A DNA stretch of 64,000 bases from Melioribacter roseus (GCA_020722065.1 DYLK01000009.1:1-64000), one strand, 5' to 3'. Shown: positions 18,760-28,060, counted from the stretch's first letter. Numbers and translations: made by a program. Notes: generated by a model not told the origin, from the letters alone.

Positions 18760-19072
18760 TATTTATGTAGTAATTGAAAATGGATTTGTTGTAAATCTAT
18801 TTGCGAAGGATTACATGAAAGATGGAGAAGATAAAGAAAAAGTGGAATTCCTATTTGAAAATGCTGAAAATGATTTTGCAACCGCAATAGAATATGGAGC
18901 TGCGGTTAATAAAAACGGCGAATTTTTAAGTTATAAAAAATTTAACAAATTAGAAAAACGGGGAATGCACTTCCAGCTATTTCATCATATTTTTGAGGAA
19001 TTAGAAATGGGAGATTCGCCATTAATTTGTGTAACACCAATTGTAGATGGAAAAATATTATCTAAAAAGTAA
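18743..19072 (+). CDS. Hypothetical protein, 109 residues
   Basis: Not recognised. It is a soluble, acidic-to-neutral small protein with no signal peptide or transmembrane helix and an FKKFNKLEKRG-like basic patch in the middle (YKKFNKLEKRG). It starts inside the end of the preceding membrane protein gene and ends 44 bp before the bactofilin gene. The overlap and codon use like its neighbours support a real gene; no function can be given. Confidence 0.62.
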   Translation: MEKIVNIYVVIENGFVVNLFAKDYMKDGEDKEKVEFLFENAENDFATAIEYGAAVNKNGEFLSYKKFNKLEKRGMHFQLFHHIFEELEMGDSPLICVTPIVDGKILSKK

Positions 19073-19116
19073 AATCATATTATTAACTTTGTAAAAGTTA
19101 ACTTTGGAGAAATTTT

Positions 19117-19476
19117 ATGGCAAGAAAAGATTATCACGCAGGCGAAATAAGTATAATCAGTACAGATGTAAAAATTGAAGGAAAAATTACAAGCAAAGGA
19201 AATGTAAGAGTTGATGGTTCAGTTGTTGGAGATATTTTGGTTGATGGAAATTTAACTTTAGGTGAAACATCGCAAATAACTGGCGATGTAACAGCAATGA
19301 ATTTAATTTTAAGCGGCGAATTACACGGTAAAGCAATTGCATCTGAAAAAATTGTTTTGGAAGCGAAATCACGATTAACTGGAGATATACAAGCTAAAAA
19401 ATTAGTTGTGGAAGAGGGAGCTTTTTTCGAAGGAAGAAGTTCGATGACATTCACGACAGAAAAATTATTTAATTAG
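19117..19476 (+). CDS. Bactofilin (polymer-forming cytoskeletal protein)
   Basis: A 119-residue protein of the bactofilin family (PF04519). It has a short N-terminal tail and then a right-handed beta-helix core of G-D-V-like rungs, seen in GKITSKGNVRVDG, GSVVGDILVDGNL, SQITGDVTAMNLI and RLTGDIQAKKLVVEEG. Bactofilins assemble nucleotide-free filaments that place cell-wall enzymes or other membrane-linked complexes. The usual partner, an M23 peptidase, is absent; instead the ATP synthase operon starts 1 bp after its stop. A GGAG site precedes the ATG. Confidence 0.93.
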   Translation: MARKDYHAGEISIISTDVKIEGKITSKGNVRVDGSVVGDILVDGNLTLGETSQITGDVTAMNLILSGELHGKAIASEKIVLEAKSRLTGDIQAKKLVVEEGAFFEGRSSMTFTTEKLFN

Positions 19477-19477
19477 T

Positions 19478-19732
19478 GTGGAAAAAGAAAAAGAAAAATC
19501 GATTGCCAAACTTAGTAAAGCTTATCAGGAAGTCGGTGTTTATCTGGGTTTGGGAACACAACTTGCTGCAACTATAATTTTAATGTCGTTGGCAGGTTGG
19601 TGGTTGGATGAGCATTTCGACTCGAAGCCGATTTTTCTGATAATTTTTGCGTTTCTAGGCGGATTTGCAGGAATCTATAATTTTATAAAAGCAACATTAA
19701 ATGCAAATAAAAAGAAGAAATCTGATAAATAG
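19478..19732 (+). CDS. AtpI/AtpZ-like small membrane protein of the F-ATPase locus
   Basis: An 84-residue protein with two hydrophobic helices, GLGTQLAATIILMSLAGWWL and a second at about 50-70, matching the AtpI/AtpZ family (PF09527). The G..WLDE motif after helix 1 is typical. These proteins sit at the head of ATP synthase operons and help c-ring assembly or Mg2+ supply. The start is GTG, directly after the bactofilin stop. Confidence 0.85.
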   Translation: MEKEKEKSIAKLSKAYQEVGVYLGLGTQLAATIILMSLAGWWLDEHFDSKPIFLIIFAFLGGFAGIYNFIKATLNANKKKKSDK

Positions 19733-20117
19733 TATTCTTTTCGCAAATTTAATTGCAATTGTAATATATCTCGTTTATTATTTTGTTATGCAAATAAAAT
19801 CTGAACAAATTATAGAATATTCAAAACCATTTTTATTAGCCTTTGGAATAAATATCTTGAATTTGATTTTGGCTATGTCTCTTTTTTCCATTTCTCAGAA
19901 TAAAAATAATAGAACATTTCTAATATTAAATCTTGGAGGAATGGTGTTTAGAATTTTCCTTTTAATAGTTTTTGTTGCAATTTTTTATAATTTCTTGAAT
20001 ATTGACAAAGTTGCTTTTATATTTACTTTCTTTATTTTTTACTTTATTTATTTAATAATTGAAATTAGATTTTATTCGAGAAAAAATACGATAAATTATG
20101 GCGTTAGCAGAAGTTAA
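19701..20117 (+). CDS. Hypothetical membrane protein in the ATP synthase operon (subunit I-like position)
   Basis: A 138-residue protein with four hydrophobic segments. It overlaps the AtpI-like gene by 32 bp and atpB by 20 bp, which supports translation within the operon. Topology, length and place resemble ATP synthase protein I (PF03899), but I see no decisive motif. An alternative start at 19788 would remove the first helix and is less likely. Confidence 0.66.
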   Translation: MQIKRRNLINSILFANLIAIVIYLVYYFVMQIKSEQIIEYSKPFLLAFGINILNLILAMSLFSISQNKNNRTFLILNLGGMVFRIFLLIVFVAIFYNFLNIDKVAFIFTFFIFYFIYLIIEIRFYSRKNTINYGVSRS

Positions 20118-20901
20118 AGAAGTAGCAGAACACGTGGCAGAAAAACACGGAGATAGTGGCGGAAGCTGGATTATTCATCATATTTTGGATAGCGATACAT
20201 TTTTCGGCTTATTTCCATTGCCAGATTATTTGACAAATCACGTAATGTTTATGTTGATTGCTTCAGTTTTGCTAATTTTTGCACTTTCGCGAGCAGCGTC
20301 ATCTTACAAAAAGAGTTTTGTACCTACTGGATTTACAAATTTAATCGAAATCTTCATCGTTTTTATTCGTGATGAAGTGGTAAAGCCTACAATCGGAAAA
20401 GGATATGAGAAATTTCTTCCTTTTTTGCTGACTATCTTCTTTTTTATTCTCACAGTAAATTTTTTGGGTTTAATTCCAAATGGAAGTACGGCAACGGGAA
20501 ATATTGCAGTAACATCTGGTTTGGCTTTAATATCGTTTTTTATGATTCAAGCAGCAGGAATTAAGAAAAACGGACTTTTAGGATACTTTAAGGGATTAAT
20601 TCCACATGGAATTCCCGCATTTGTTTTACCTGTTATGATTGTAGTTGAATTACTCGGCTTACTAACAAAACCATTTGCATTGGCAATACGTCTTTTTGCA
20701 AATATGACAGCTGGTCATGTGATTATTCTTTCATTAATTGGGTTAATATTTATTCTAAAAACAGTGTTAGTTTCACCAGTTTCAGTTGGGTTTGCACTTT
20801 TTATATATTTATTAGAAATTTTAGTAGCATTTATTCAAGCATATATTTTTACAATTCTGTCTTCCTTGTTCATTGGAATGGCAGTTCATCAAGAACATTA
20901 A
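20098..20901 (+). CDS. atpB: ATP synthase F0 subunit a
   Basis: A 267-residue membrane subunit forming the proton half-channels. The essential stator arginine is R198 in LAIRLFANMTAGH, and the preceding ELLGLLTKPFA is the usual helix-4 to helix-5 segment. The N-terminus has about 45 extra hydrophilic residues before the first helix, common in Bacteroidota-Chlorobiota homologues. No good ribosome binding site precedes the ATG; translation is probably coupled to the overlapping upstream gene. Confidence 0.96.
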   Translation: MALAEVKEVAEHVAEKHGDSGGSWIIHHILDSDTFFGLFPLPDYLTNHVMFMLIASVLLIFALSRAASSYKKSFVPTGFTNLIEIFIVFIRDEVVKPTIGKGYEKFLPFLLTIFFFILTVNFLGLIPNGSTATGNIAVTSGLALISFFMIQAAGIKKNGLLGYFKGLIPHGIPAFVLPVMIVVELLGLLTKPFALAIRLFANMTAGHVIILSLIGLIFILKTVLVSPVSVGFALFIYLLEILVAFIQAYIFTILSSLFIGMAVHQEH

Positions 20902-20931
20902 TAATAAAAAAATAAATCTTTGGAGGATTTA

Positions 20932-21165
20932 ATGGAATTAGCAGCATCAGCATATGCTTATTTGGCAGCAGGCATCGGAGCCGGTTTAGTTGTAATCGGT
21001 GGTGGATTAGGAATTGGAAAATTAGCTAGTTCAGCGATGGAAGCAAGTGGACGCCAACCAGAAGCGGCAAGTGATATTAGAACATCAATGATTATCGCAG
21101 CAGCGTTGATTGAAGGTATTTCGCTTTTCGGTCTTGTTATTGCAATTCTTTTAGCTCTTAAATAG
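20932..21165 (+). CDS. atpE: ATP synthase F0 subunit c, proton type
   Basis: A 77-residue double-helix proteolipid. The start is the ATG at 20932, 5 bases after GGAGG; a TTG at 20920 lies before that site and is rejected. Helix 1 carries the glycine-rich AGIGAGLVVIGGGLGIG, the polar loop is GRQPEA, and the ion-binding carboxylate is Glu61 in ALIEGISLFG. There is no Gln in helix 1 and no Ser/Thr after Glu61, so the Na+-binding signature is missing and H+ is the expected ion. Confidence 0.96.
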   Translation: MELAASAYAYLAAGIGAGLVVIGGGLGIGKLASSAMEASGRQPEAASDIRTSMIIAAALIEGISLFGLVIAILLALK

Positions 21166-21167
21166 CA

Positions 21168-21182
21168 CTGAGTTTTTCTCAG
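21168..21182 (+). other. Small stem-loop between atpE and atpF
   Basis: CTGAG-TTTTT-CTCAG forms a 5-bp hairpin 3 bases after the atpE stop. It may protect or separate the atpE message, since subunit c is needed in excess. It is weak. Confidence 0.35.
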
Positions 21183-21201
21183 CATAATTAAGGAAAACAA
21201 A

Positions 21202-21744
21202 ATGTTTTACAAAACATTATTATTATTATCTGAAAGTGGTACTGGTCCGCAAAGTTGGCTTTTGGATGTAAATCCAGGTGTTTTACTTTGGACAATTATC
21301 ATTTTCACTTTTTTACTTCTTATTCTTAAGAAAGTAGCTTGGAAACCAATTCTTAGTGCTTTGGATGAACGAGAAAAATTTATTCGTGAATCAATTCAAA
21401 AAGCAGAAGACGCACAAAAACAAGCAGAAGATATGCTAAAAGCAAACCAAGAAAGGTTAGCCCAAGCTGAAGAAGAAGCTCAAAAAATCATCGAGCAAGG
21501 AAGAGAATATGCTGAAAAAGTAAAAGAGCAAATTCTTTCTGAAAGTAAAGATGAAGCAAGAAAAATGATTAGCGAAGCACAGATTATTATTGAAAGAAAG
21601 AATCAAGAATCTTTTGCCAAACTGAAAACTGAAATCGCCGACATTGCAGTTGGGGCTGCCGAAAAGATAATTAGAGCAGAACTTAGTGCTGAAAAGCAAA
21701 AAGCATTAGTTGATTCTTACATAAAAGAATTAAATCAAAATTAA
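21202..21744 (+). CDS. atpF: ATP synthase F0 subunit b
   Basis: A 180-residue stator subunit: one N-terminal transmembrane helix at about 25-45 in the typical context NPGVLLWTIIIFTFLL, then WKPILSALDERE and a long Glu/Lys/Gln/Ala-rich coiled coil. It links the membrane part to delta and alpha. AAGGA precedes the ATG. Only one b gene is present. Confidence 0.95.
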   Translation: MFYKTLLLLSESGTGPQSWLLDVNPGVLLWTIIIFTFLLLILKKVAWKPILSALDEREKFIRESIQKAEDAQKQAEDMLKANQERLAQAEEEAQKIIEQGREYAEKVKEQILSESKDEARKMISEAQIIIERKNQESFAKLKTEIADIAVGAAEKIIRAELSAEKQKALVDSYIKELNQN

Positions 21745-21746
21745 TT

Positions 21747-22286
21747 ATGAGTAATTACAGCATAACATCGAGATATTCGTTAGCTTTACAAGAAATGGCT
21801 GAAGAAAAAAATATTTATTCGTCAGTTGTAGAAAATGTTGAGCTTGTTTTTGCTTCCTTGCAAGGTTCGCGTGAGTTAAGAAATTATCTTTCAACTCCAA
21901 TAATTAGTGAGCAGAAGAAAATGGAATTACTTGAAGCAGTTTTCACTAATTATATTTCTGAAGATGTTTTAAATTTTATGAAATTCGTTGTTAAAAAGGG
22001 AAGAATAAATCTATTGAAAGATATTCTATCCGACTTTTTAAAAAAACGAGATGAGAAAGAAAATATTACTGATGTAGTATTAAAATCTACATATAAACTT
22101 GATGAAACACAATCAGAAGTTGTTAAAAATCAACTTGAAAAATTTTCTGGGAAGAAGATAAGATTTTCAAACCGAGTTGATGAATCAATAATTGGCGGAT
22201 ATATCGCTGAAATAAATGATGTTATTGTAGATGCTTCAGTAAAACGTCAGTTAGAAAAAATTAAAAATACTTTAATAAATGAATAG
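21747..22286 (+). CDS. atpH: ATP synthase F1 subunit delta
   Basis: A 179-residue stalk subunit (OSCP family) joining the b dimer to the alpha-beta head. The N-terminal six-helix domain begins with ITSRYSLALQEMAEE, and the C-terminal IIGGYIAEINDVIVDASV is the conserved family block. It lies 2 bp after atpF. Confidence 0.95.
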   Translation: MSNYSITSRYSLALQEMAEEKNIYSSVVENVELVFASLQGSRELRNYLSTPIISEQKKMELLEAVFTNYISEDVLNFMKFVVKKGRINLLKDILSDFLKKRDEKENITDVVLKSTYKLDETQSEVVKNQLEKFSGKKIRFSNRVDESIIGGYIAEINDVIVDASVKRQLEKIKNTLINE

Positions 22287-22304
22287 AATTAAAAGGTTTT
22301 AAAT

Positions 22305-23846
22305 ATGGCGCAAGTTAGACCAGATGAAATCTCTGCGATTTTGAGAAAACAGCTTTCTGGATTTGATTCAGAAATTGATATTTACGAAGTTGGTACTGTT
22401 TTACAAGTTGGAGATGGTATTGCTCGAGTTTATGGATTATCGCAAGTTATGGTTTCAGAACTTGTTGAGTTCCCACATCAAATTATTGGAATGGTACTTA
22501 ATCTTGAAGAAGATAGCGTTGGCTGTGTTCTTTTTGGAGATTCTTCAAAAATTCAAGAAGGCGACAAAGTAAAAAGAACACATCGTTTAGCTTCTTTTCC
22601 TGTTGGTGATAAAATGATTGGTCGAGTTGTCGATCCACTTGGACAACCAATTGATGGAAAAGGGAATATTGATGGTACTGAATACAAACCAATTGAACGT
22701 AAAGCACTTGGTGTAATTGCTCGTCAGCCTGTAAAAGAACCACTTCAAACTGGTATTACTGCTGTCGATGCAATGATTCCAATTGGTCGTGGACAGAGAG
22801 AATTGATTATTGGTGACCGCCAAACTGGAAAAACAACTGTTGCGATTGATGCAATTATCAACCAAAAATACACACATTCTGATGAAGCAAAAGCTGTTGG
22901 AATAGAACCAGTATTTTGTGTTTATGTTGCAATTGGACAAAAGAATTCAACAATTGCACAAGTTGTTGCTAAATTACAAGAACACGGCGCTATGGAATAT
23001 ACAACTGTTATTTCAGCCCCAGCATCTTCTCCAGCTCCAATGCAATACATCGCTCCTTATTCTGGTGCAACTATGGGAGAATTTTTTAGAGATAGCTCAA
23101 GACACGCACTTGTTGTTTATGACGATCTTTCAAAACAAGCAGTTGCTTATCGAGAACTATCATTATTATTAAAACGCCCTCCTGGACGAGAAGCTTATCC
23201 TGGTGATGTTTTTTATTTACATTCAAGATTACTTGAACGTGCTTCAAAAATAAATGATGAATTAGGAGGAGGCTCATTAACTGCTCTTCCAATTATTGAA
23301 ACACAACAAGGAGACGTTTCCGCTTATATTCCAACTAATGTAATTTCAATTACTGATGGACAAATTTATCTCGAACCAAATCTTTTTAACTCTGGTGTTC
23401 GCCCTGCAATAAATGTTGGTATTTCAGTTTCCCGAGTGGGAGGAAATGCACAAATAAAAGCAATGAAAAAAGTTGCAGGAACTTTGAAACTTGATTTAGC
23501 TCAATATCGTGAACTCGAAGCATTCGCAAAATTCGGTTCTGATTTAGATAAATCTACCCAAAAAACCCTTGCAAAAGGTGAAAGGTTAGTTGAATTATTA
23601 AAACAAGGTCAGAATGCTCCAGTTCCAGTTGAAAAACAAGTTATTTCAATTTATGCTGGTACAAAGGGATTTTTAGAATCAATTAAAGTCTCTGATATTA
23701 AACGTTTCGAAAAAGAATTGTTGGAATATATCGAAATTAATAATACTGATATTTACGAAGCAATTAAAAAAGAGAAAGCATTATCAGATACAACAACAGA
23801 AAAAATTAACCAAGTTTTAACAAAATTTGTAGAAAAGTTCAAGTAG
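22305..23846 (+). CDS. atpA: ATP synthase F1 subunit alpha
   Basis: A 513-residue regulatory nucleotide-binding subunit of the F1 head. The P-loop GDRQTGKT is at 170-177, and the alpha signature [14 protein letters not shown] occurs near 368-381. The length is that of the family. The catalytic beta subunit gene is not in this cluster. Confidence 0.98.
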   Translation: MAQVRPDEISAILRKQLSGFDSEIDIYEVGTVLQVGDGIARVYGLSQVMVSELVEFPHQIIGMVLNLEEDSVGCVLFGDSSKIQEGDKVKRTHRLASFPVGDKMIGRVVDPLGQPIDGKGNIDGTEYKPIERKALGVIARQPVKEPLQTGITAVDAMIPIGRGQRELIIGDRQTGKTTVAIDAIINQKYTHSDEAKAVGIEPVFCVYVAIGQKNSTIAQVVAKLQEHGAMEYTTVISAPASSPAPMQYIAPYSGATMGEFFRDSSRHALVVYDDLSKQAVAYRELSLLLKRPPGREAYPGDVFYLHSRLLERASKINDELGGGSLTALPIIETQQGDVSAYIPTNVISITDGQIYLEPNLFNSGVRPAINVGISVSRVGGNAQIKAMKKVAGTLKLDLAQYRELEAFAKFGSDLDKSTQKTLAKGERLVELLKQGQNAPVPVEKQVISIYAGTKGFLESIKVSDIKRFEKELLEYIEINNTDIYEAIKKEKALSDTTTEKINQVLTKFVEKFK

Positions 23847-23857
23847 AATTCTAAATT

Positions 23858-24736
23858 ATGGCAACTTTAAGAGAGATAAAACAAAGAATTAGTGGTGTAA
23901 AAAGTACACAAAAAATTACAAAAGCTATGAAAATGGTAGCTGCATCACGATTACGTCGTGCTCAGGAAAATATTATTAAAGCAAGACCTTATGCTCAAAA
24001 AATTTCTGAAGTTTTATCCGATTTAGTTTCCTCTACTTCTGATATGCAAATACCTTATTTTAAGAAAGTAGAAAATGCAGAAAAAATAGCTATTATTGGC
24101 ATTACTGCAGATAGAGGTTTGTGTGGTAGCTTTAATGTAAATATTATAAAAGCTATAGAAAATGAAATTCAACAGAAATATTCAAATCAAAACACCGTAG
24201 GAAATGTATCCTTATTTTTAATTGGTAAAAAGGGATTTGAATATTTTAATCGACGAAATTATAAAATAGATGAAAAACATCTCGGTATATTTTCGGACTT
24301 AAAATTTGAGTTCGCAGAAAGATTTATTACAAATCTATCAAATAGATTTATAAATGCTGAATTTGATAAAGTTATTTTAATATCAAATGAATTCAAATCT
24401 GTAATGCAACAGAATCTTGTTATCAAGCAAATATTACCAATAACTTCTGTTTCAACAGAATCTACTAAAACAGAAATTACTGATTACATTTACGAACCAG
24501 AAAAACAAAAAATATTACAAACTTTAATTCCAAGTTATTTAAACTCACAAATCTGGAAAGCACTATTGGAATCTTATGCTTCGGAGTTGGGAGCAAGAAT
24601 GACTGCAATGGACCAAGCTACTGAAAATGCAAGTGAAATGATAAACGGGTTGCAATTAAAATATAATAAAGCAAGACAAGCATCTATCACAAAAGAAATA
24701 ATTGAAATTGTTTCTGGTGCAAACGCATTAAGCTAA
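23858..24736 (+). CDS. atpG: ATP synthase F1 subunit gamma
   Basis: A 292-residue central shaft subunit. The N-terminal helix MATLREIKQRISGVKSTQKI and the C-terminal ELGARMTAMDQATENA block are both conserved. ITADRGLCGSFN is the third family motif. It is the last atp gene here; atpD and atpC do not follow, and ffh begins 48 bp later. Confidence 0.97.
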   Translation: MATLREIKQRISGVKSTQKITKAMKMVAASRLRRAQENIIKARPYAQKISEVLSDLVSSTSDMQIPYFKKVENAEKIAIIGITADRGLCGSFNVNIIKAIENEIQQKYSNQNTVGNVSLFLIGKKGFEYFNRRNYKIDEKHLGIFSDLKFEFAERFITNLSNRFINAEFDKVILISNEFKSVMQQNLVIKQILPITSVSTESTKTEITDYIYEPEKQKILQTLIPSYLNSQIWKALLESYASELGARMTAMDQATENASEMINGLQLKYNKARQASITKEIIEIVSGANALS

Positions 24737-24784
24737 AAGTTTGATAAATCCAATTATTTCATTATTTTTATTACCTAATTTGAA

Positions 24785-26107
24785 ATGCTTGAAGATTTAA
24801 CTCTAAAACTTGAAAATGTGTTAAAGAAAGTTACCGGACAAGGTAAACTTTCTGAAGAGAATATATCTGAAACACTTCGTGAAATTAGACGTGTTCTTTT
24901 AGATGCTGATGTTAATTATAAAGTCGCTAAAAAATTTATTGATGATGTAAAAGTTGATGCTCTTGGGAAGGAAGTTTTAACTTCTGTTACTCCAGGTCAG
25001 CTTATTACAAAAATAATTTACGATAAGTTAACGGACTTACTCGGTGGCAATAATAAGGAATTAACATTAAACCCGACTGGAGTTACTATCATTTTGATGG
25101 TAGGTTTGCAAGGATCGGGTAAAACAACTTTTGCTGGTAAATTAGCAAAATTTTTAAAATCTAAAAAACGTAATGTTCTTTTAACTGCTGCTGATATTTA
25201 CAGACCTGCTGCAATTGACCAACTTAAGATGTTGGGAAAAAGTATTGATGTTCCCGTATTTTCAATTGACGGAAGCAAAGATGCTGTAAAAATTGCTGAA
25301 GAATCACTTAAATATGCTAAAGAAAATCATCTAAACACTATTATTGTTGATACAGCGGGACGTTTACACGTTGATAAAGAATTGATGGATGAAGTTGTTA
25401 ACATAAAAAAAGCAATAAATCCTACAGAAATTCTTTTCGTTGTGGATTCAATGACTGGTCAAGATGCCGTAAATTCTGCCAAATCATTTCATGATGAAGT
25501 TGATTTTGATGGAATTATTCTCTCGAAAATGGACGGAGATACTCGCGGTGGTTGTGCTTTATCAATAAAGGCAATTGTTGATAAGCCTATAAAATTTTTG
25601 AGTATTGGTGAAAAATTAGATGAAATTGAAGTTTTTTATCCTGAAAGATTAGCTTCAAGAATTCTTGGAAAAGGCGATATAATTTCGTTTGTTGAGAAAG
25701 CTCAACAACAATTTGACGAAAAAGAAGCTCAGGATCTTGAGAAAAAACTTTTAGAAAATAAGTTTGATTTGGAAGATTTTCTTAAACAAATTAAAATGAT
25801 TAAAAAAATGGGTTCATTACAATCATTAATATCAATGATCCCAGGTGTTAATAAAGCTCTAAAAAATCAACAAATTGATGATAGAGAATTAGTTAAAGTT
25901 GAATCAATAATTCAATCTATGACTAAAAAAGAACGAAAAACACCAGATATTCTCAATGGAAGCAGAAGAATGAGAATTGCTCGCGGAAGTGGTAATTCAA
26001 TTCAAGATGTAAATAGATTACTAAAGCAGTTTAAAGAAATGCAAAAAATGATGAAAATGTTAAAAACGCGCGGTGGCGCCAAAAATATACTTAAGAATTT
26101 TAGATAG
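24785..26107 (+). CDS. ffh: Signal recognition particle GTPase Ffh
   Basis: A 440-residue SRP54 protein that binds signal peptides and 4.5S RNA and hands ribosomes to FtsY. The NG domain has the P-loop GLQGSGKT at 107-114, DTAGRLHVD and SKMDGDTRGG. The M domain is methionine-rich (for example MIKKMGSLQSLISMIPG), with RRMRIARGSG as the RNA-binding helix. It opens the ffh-rpsP-khpA-rimM-trmD-rplS run known from many bacteria. Confidence 0.97.
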   Translation: MLEDLTLKLENVLKKVTGQGKLSEENISETLREIRRVLLDADVNYKVAKKFIDDVKVDALGKEVLTSVTPGQLITKIIYDKLTDLLGGNNKELTLNPTGVTIILMVGLQGSGKTTFAGKLAKFLKSKKRNVLLTAADIYRPAAIDQLKMLGKSIDVPVFSIDGSKDAVKIAEESLKYAKENHLNTIIVDTAGRLHVDKELMDEVVNIKKAINPTEILFVVDSMTGQDAVNSAKSFHDEVDFDGIILSKMDGDTRGGCALSIKAIVDKPIKFLSIGEKLDEIEVFYPERLASRILGKGDIISFVEKAQQQFDEKEAQDLEKKLLENKFDLEDFLKQIKMIKKMGSLQSLISMIPGVNKALKNQQIDDRELVKVESIIQSMTKKERKTPDILNGSRRMRIARGSGNSIQDVNRLLKQFKEMQKMMKMLKTRGGAKNILKNFR

Positions 26108-26138
26108 AAAATATATATAAACTAGGAGGATAGCTACT

Positions 26139-26579
26139 TTGGCTGTTAAGTTAAGATTACGTAGAATGGGAAAGAAAAGACAACCAATTTATCAAATTGT
26201 TGCTACTGATTCTAATTCCCCAAGAGATGGTCGATTTATTGAAATTATTGGTTCTTATAACCCAAAAACAAATCCAGCAACTATTGAAGTTAATGAAGTT
26301 AGATCACTTTATTGGTTGGGGGTTGGTGCACAACCAACTCAAACTGTTAAAAACATTTTAAGCAAAGAAGGAATTATTCTTAAAAGAGAATTAGCAAAAC
26401 GCGGTTTGACTGAAGATAAAATTACAGCTGAAATGGATAAATGGTATGCAAATCGTACTGAAAAAATTGCTAAAATTGTTCTAAAAAAAGAAATTTCTAA
26501 AAAAGAAGAAACAAAACAACCAATAAAAGAAGAAAAATTGGAGGAAGTAACTGGCGCCACTTCCGAAGAACAAAACTAA
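26139..26579 (+). CDS. rpsP: 30S ribosomal protein bS16, C-terminally extended
   Basis: The S16 core is in the first 85 or so residues (LRLRRMGKKRQPIYQIVATD, then GRFIEIIGSYNP). The protein is 146 residues, against the usual 80-90, with a Lys/Glu-rich C-terminal tail. The start is TTG, 9 bases after AGGAGG. Long S16 tails occur in the Bacteroidota-Chlorobiota group. Confidence 0.95.
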   Translation: MAVKLRLRRMGKKRQPIYQIVATDSNSPRDGRFIEIIGSYNPKTNPATIEVNEVRSLYWLGVGAQPTQTVKNILSKEGIILKRELAKRGLTEDKITAEMDKWYANRTEKIAKIVLKKEISKKEETKQPIKEEKLEEVTGATSEEQN

Positions 26580-26590
26580 TTTATTTAGTT

Positions 26591-26619
26591 TTTGTTAAAA
26601 AAGAGCGTCTTTTAACAAA
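26591..26619 (+). other. Stem-loop between rpsP and khpA
   Basis: TTTGTTAAAA and TTTTAACAAA form a 10-bp perfect stem with a 9-base loop (AAGAGCGTC). No T-run follows, so it is more likely an mRNA-stability or processing element, or a weak attenuator, than a full terminator. It lies 15 bp before the khpA start. Confidence 0.45.
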
Positions 26620-26633
26620 TTCTTGGTATTCTG

Positions 26634-26867
26634 ATGAAAGATTTTATGGAATTCGTCGTAAAGCATTTAGTTGATAGTCCTGATAACGTTAATATTGTCG
26701 AGACTAAGCAAAGTGAAAAATCGGTTATTCTAAAACTTACAGTTGCTCATGATGATATTGGTAAAGTTATAGGCAAACAAGGCAAAACCGCTCAATCTCT
26801 AAGAACGCTTTTAACAGCAGTTGCTGCAAAAGACGGAATTAAAGCAACATTAAATATTGTTGATTAA
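26634..26867 (+). CDS. khpA: KH-domain RNA-binding protein KhpA
   Basis: A 77-residue single KH domain of the KhpA/YlqC family, with the RNA-gripping GxxG loop as GKQG at 47-50 in IGKVIGKQGKTAQSLR. It lies between rpsP and rimM, the standard place for khpA, and is taken to bind structured RNA with KhpB. Confidence 0.93.
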   Translation: MKDFMEFVVKHLVDSPDNVNIVETKQSEKSVILKLTVAHDDIGKVIGKQGKTAQSLRTLLTAVAAKDGIKATLNIVD

Positions 26868-26878
26868 TTTATTGCAGT

Positions 26879-27388
26879 TTGATTGATTTATTCCTTATTG
26901 CCCAATTTATTTCTGCTTACGGTGAAAAAGGTTATCTTTCTTTAAAATCATTTTCAGATTTTGAAGAAAATTTTTTTTCTTTAGAATATGTTTTTGTTGA
27001 TGTCTTTGGTGGGTTACGTAAGTTTTTCATCGAAGATGTTCTTAAGAAAAATGAAAAATTGCTTATTAAATTGAAAAATTTCAATTCAAATAAAGAAATT
27101 GAATTTCTATTTGGCAAGAATTTATATATTGAACAAACACAGACAGCAAAACTAAAAGAATCTGAATATTATATTCATGATTTAATTGATTGCAAAGTTA
27201 TTTATAAAAATATGTTCTTTGGCATTGTGACTGACATCTTTGTACTAAAATCAAACGAAGTGCTTGTTGTAAAAACTCAAGATAATCCCGAATTCCTAAT
27301 CCCTTTTATCTCGGATTATATAAGCAATATTAATCTCAATCTAAAGCAGATCAATCTAATTAATTTGGAAAATCTGAATGAGAATTGA
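26879..27388 (+). CDS. rimM: Ribosome maturation factor RimM
   Basis: A 169-residue 30S assembly factor. Position between khpA and trmD, the N-terminal LIAQFISAYGEKGYLSLKSF (the usual I..G.HGLKGE segment, strongly drifted) and the PRC-barrel part YIHDLIDCKVIY...GIVTDIF support it. The start is TTG. It overlaps trmD by 11 bp. The sequence is divergent, and the name rests partly on context. Confidence 0.88.
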   Translation: MIDLFLIAQFISAYGEKGYLSLKSFSDFEENFFSLEYVFVDVFGGLRKFFIEDVLKKNEKLLIKLKNFNSNKEIEFLFGKNLYIEQTQTAKLKESEYYIHDLIDCKVIYKNMFFGIVTDIFVLKSNEVLVVKTQDNPEFLIPFISDYISNINLNLKQINLINLENLNEN

Positions 27389-28058
27389 CATTATTTCCGC
27401 CGTTCCAGATTTACTTTCTTCGCCGCTAAATACTAGTATTATTAAACGCAGCCAAGATAAAAAACTAGTTGAAATATTTGTACACGATATTCGAGATTAT
27501 GCAACTGACAAACACAAAACAATTGATGATAAGCCATTTGGCGGTGGCGCTGGAATGTTGTTAAAACCAGAACCAATTTTCAGTTGTATCAAAAAATTGC
27601 AGAGTGAAAGAGAATATCAACATATTATTTTTACAACACCTCGTGGTAAAATTTTAGAACAAACTGATGCAAACCGATTTTCACTTGCAAAAAATATTAT
27701 TATTCTTGCTGGACATTACAAAGGAATTGACGAACGAGTTATCGAAGAATTTGTAACTGATGAAATATCTATCGGTAAATACGTACTAAGTGGTGGTGAA
27801 TTACCAGCACTAATTATGGTTGATGTAATCGTAAGAATAATTCCCGGAGTGCTGAACGACAGCGAATCGGCTTTATTAGATTCGTTTATGGATAGCGATA
27901 GAATTGAACCGCCATTTTATACACGTCCAGCAAACCTAAATGGGAAAAATGTTCCTGAAATATTATTATCTGGAAATACAAAAAAAATAAATGAATGGAA
28001 AGAAGAGCAGTCGCAATTATTAACTAAAAAATGGAAAAAAATTAATAGATTGGAGTAA
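27378..28058 (+). CDS. trmD: tRNA (guanine-N1)-methyltransferase TrmD
   Basis: A 226-residue SPOUT enzyme making m1G37 in tRNAs that read CUN, CCN and CGG. The SAM knot is shown by [28 protein letters not shown] and [32 protein letters not shown] is the substrate-binding stretch. Lengths and order are typical. Confidence 0.97.
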   Translation: MRIDIISAVPDLLSSPLNTSIIKRSQDKKLVEIFVHDIRDYATDKHKTIDDKPFGGGAGMLLKPEPIFSCIKKLQSEREYQHIIFTTPRGKILEQTDANRFSLAKNIIILAGHYKGIDERVIEEFVTDEISIGKYVLSGGELPALIMVDVIVRIIPGVLNDSESALLDSFMDSDRIEPPFYTRPANLNGKNVPEILLSGNTKKINEWKEEQSQLLTKKWKKINRLE

Positions 28059-28060
28059 CT

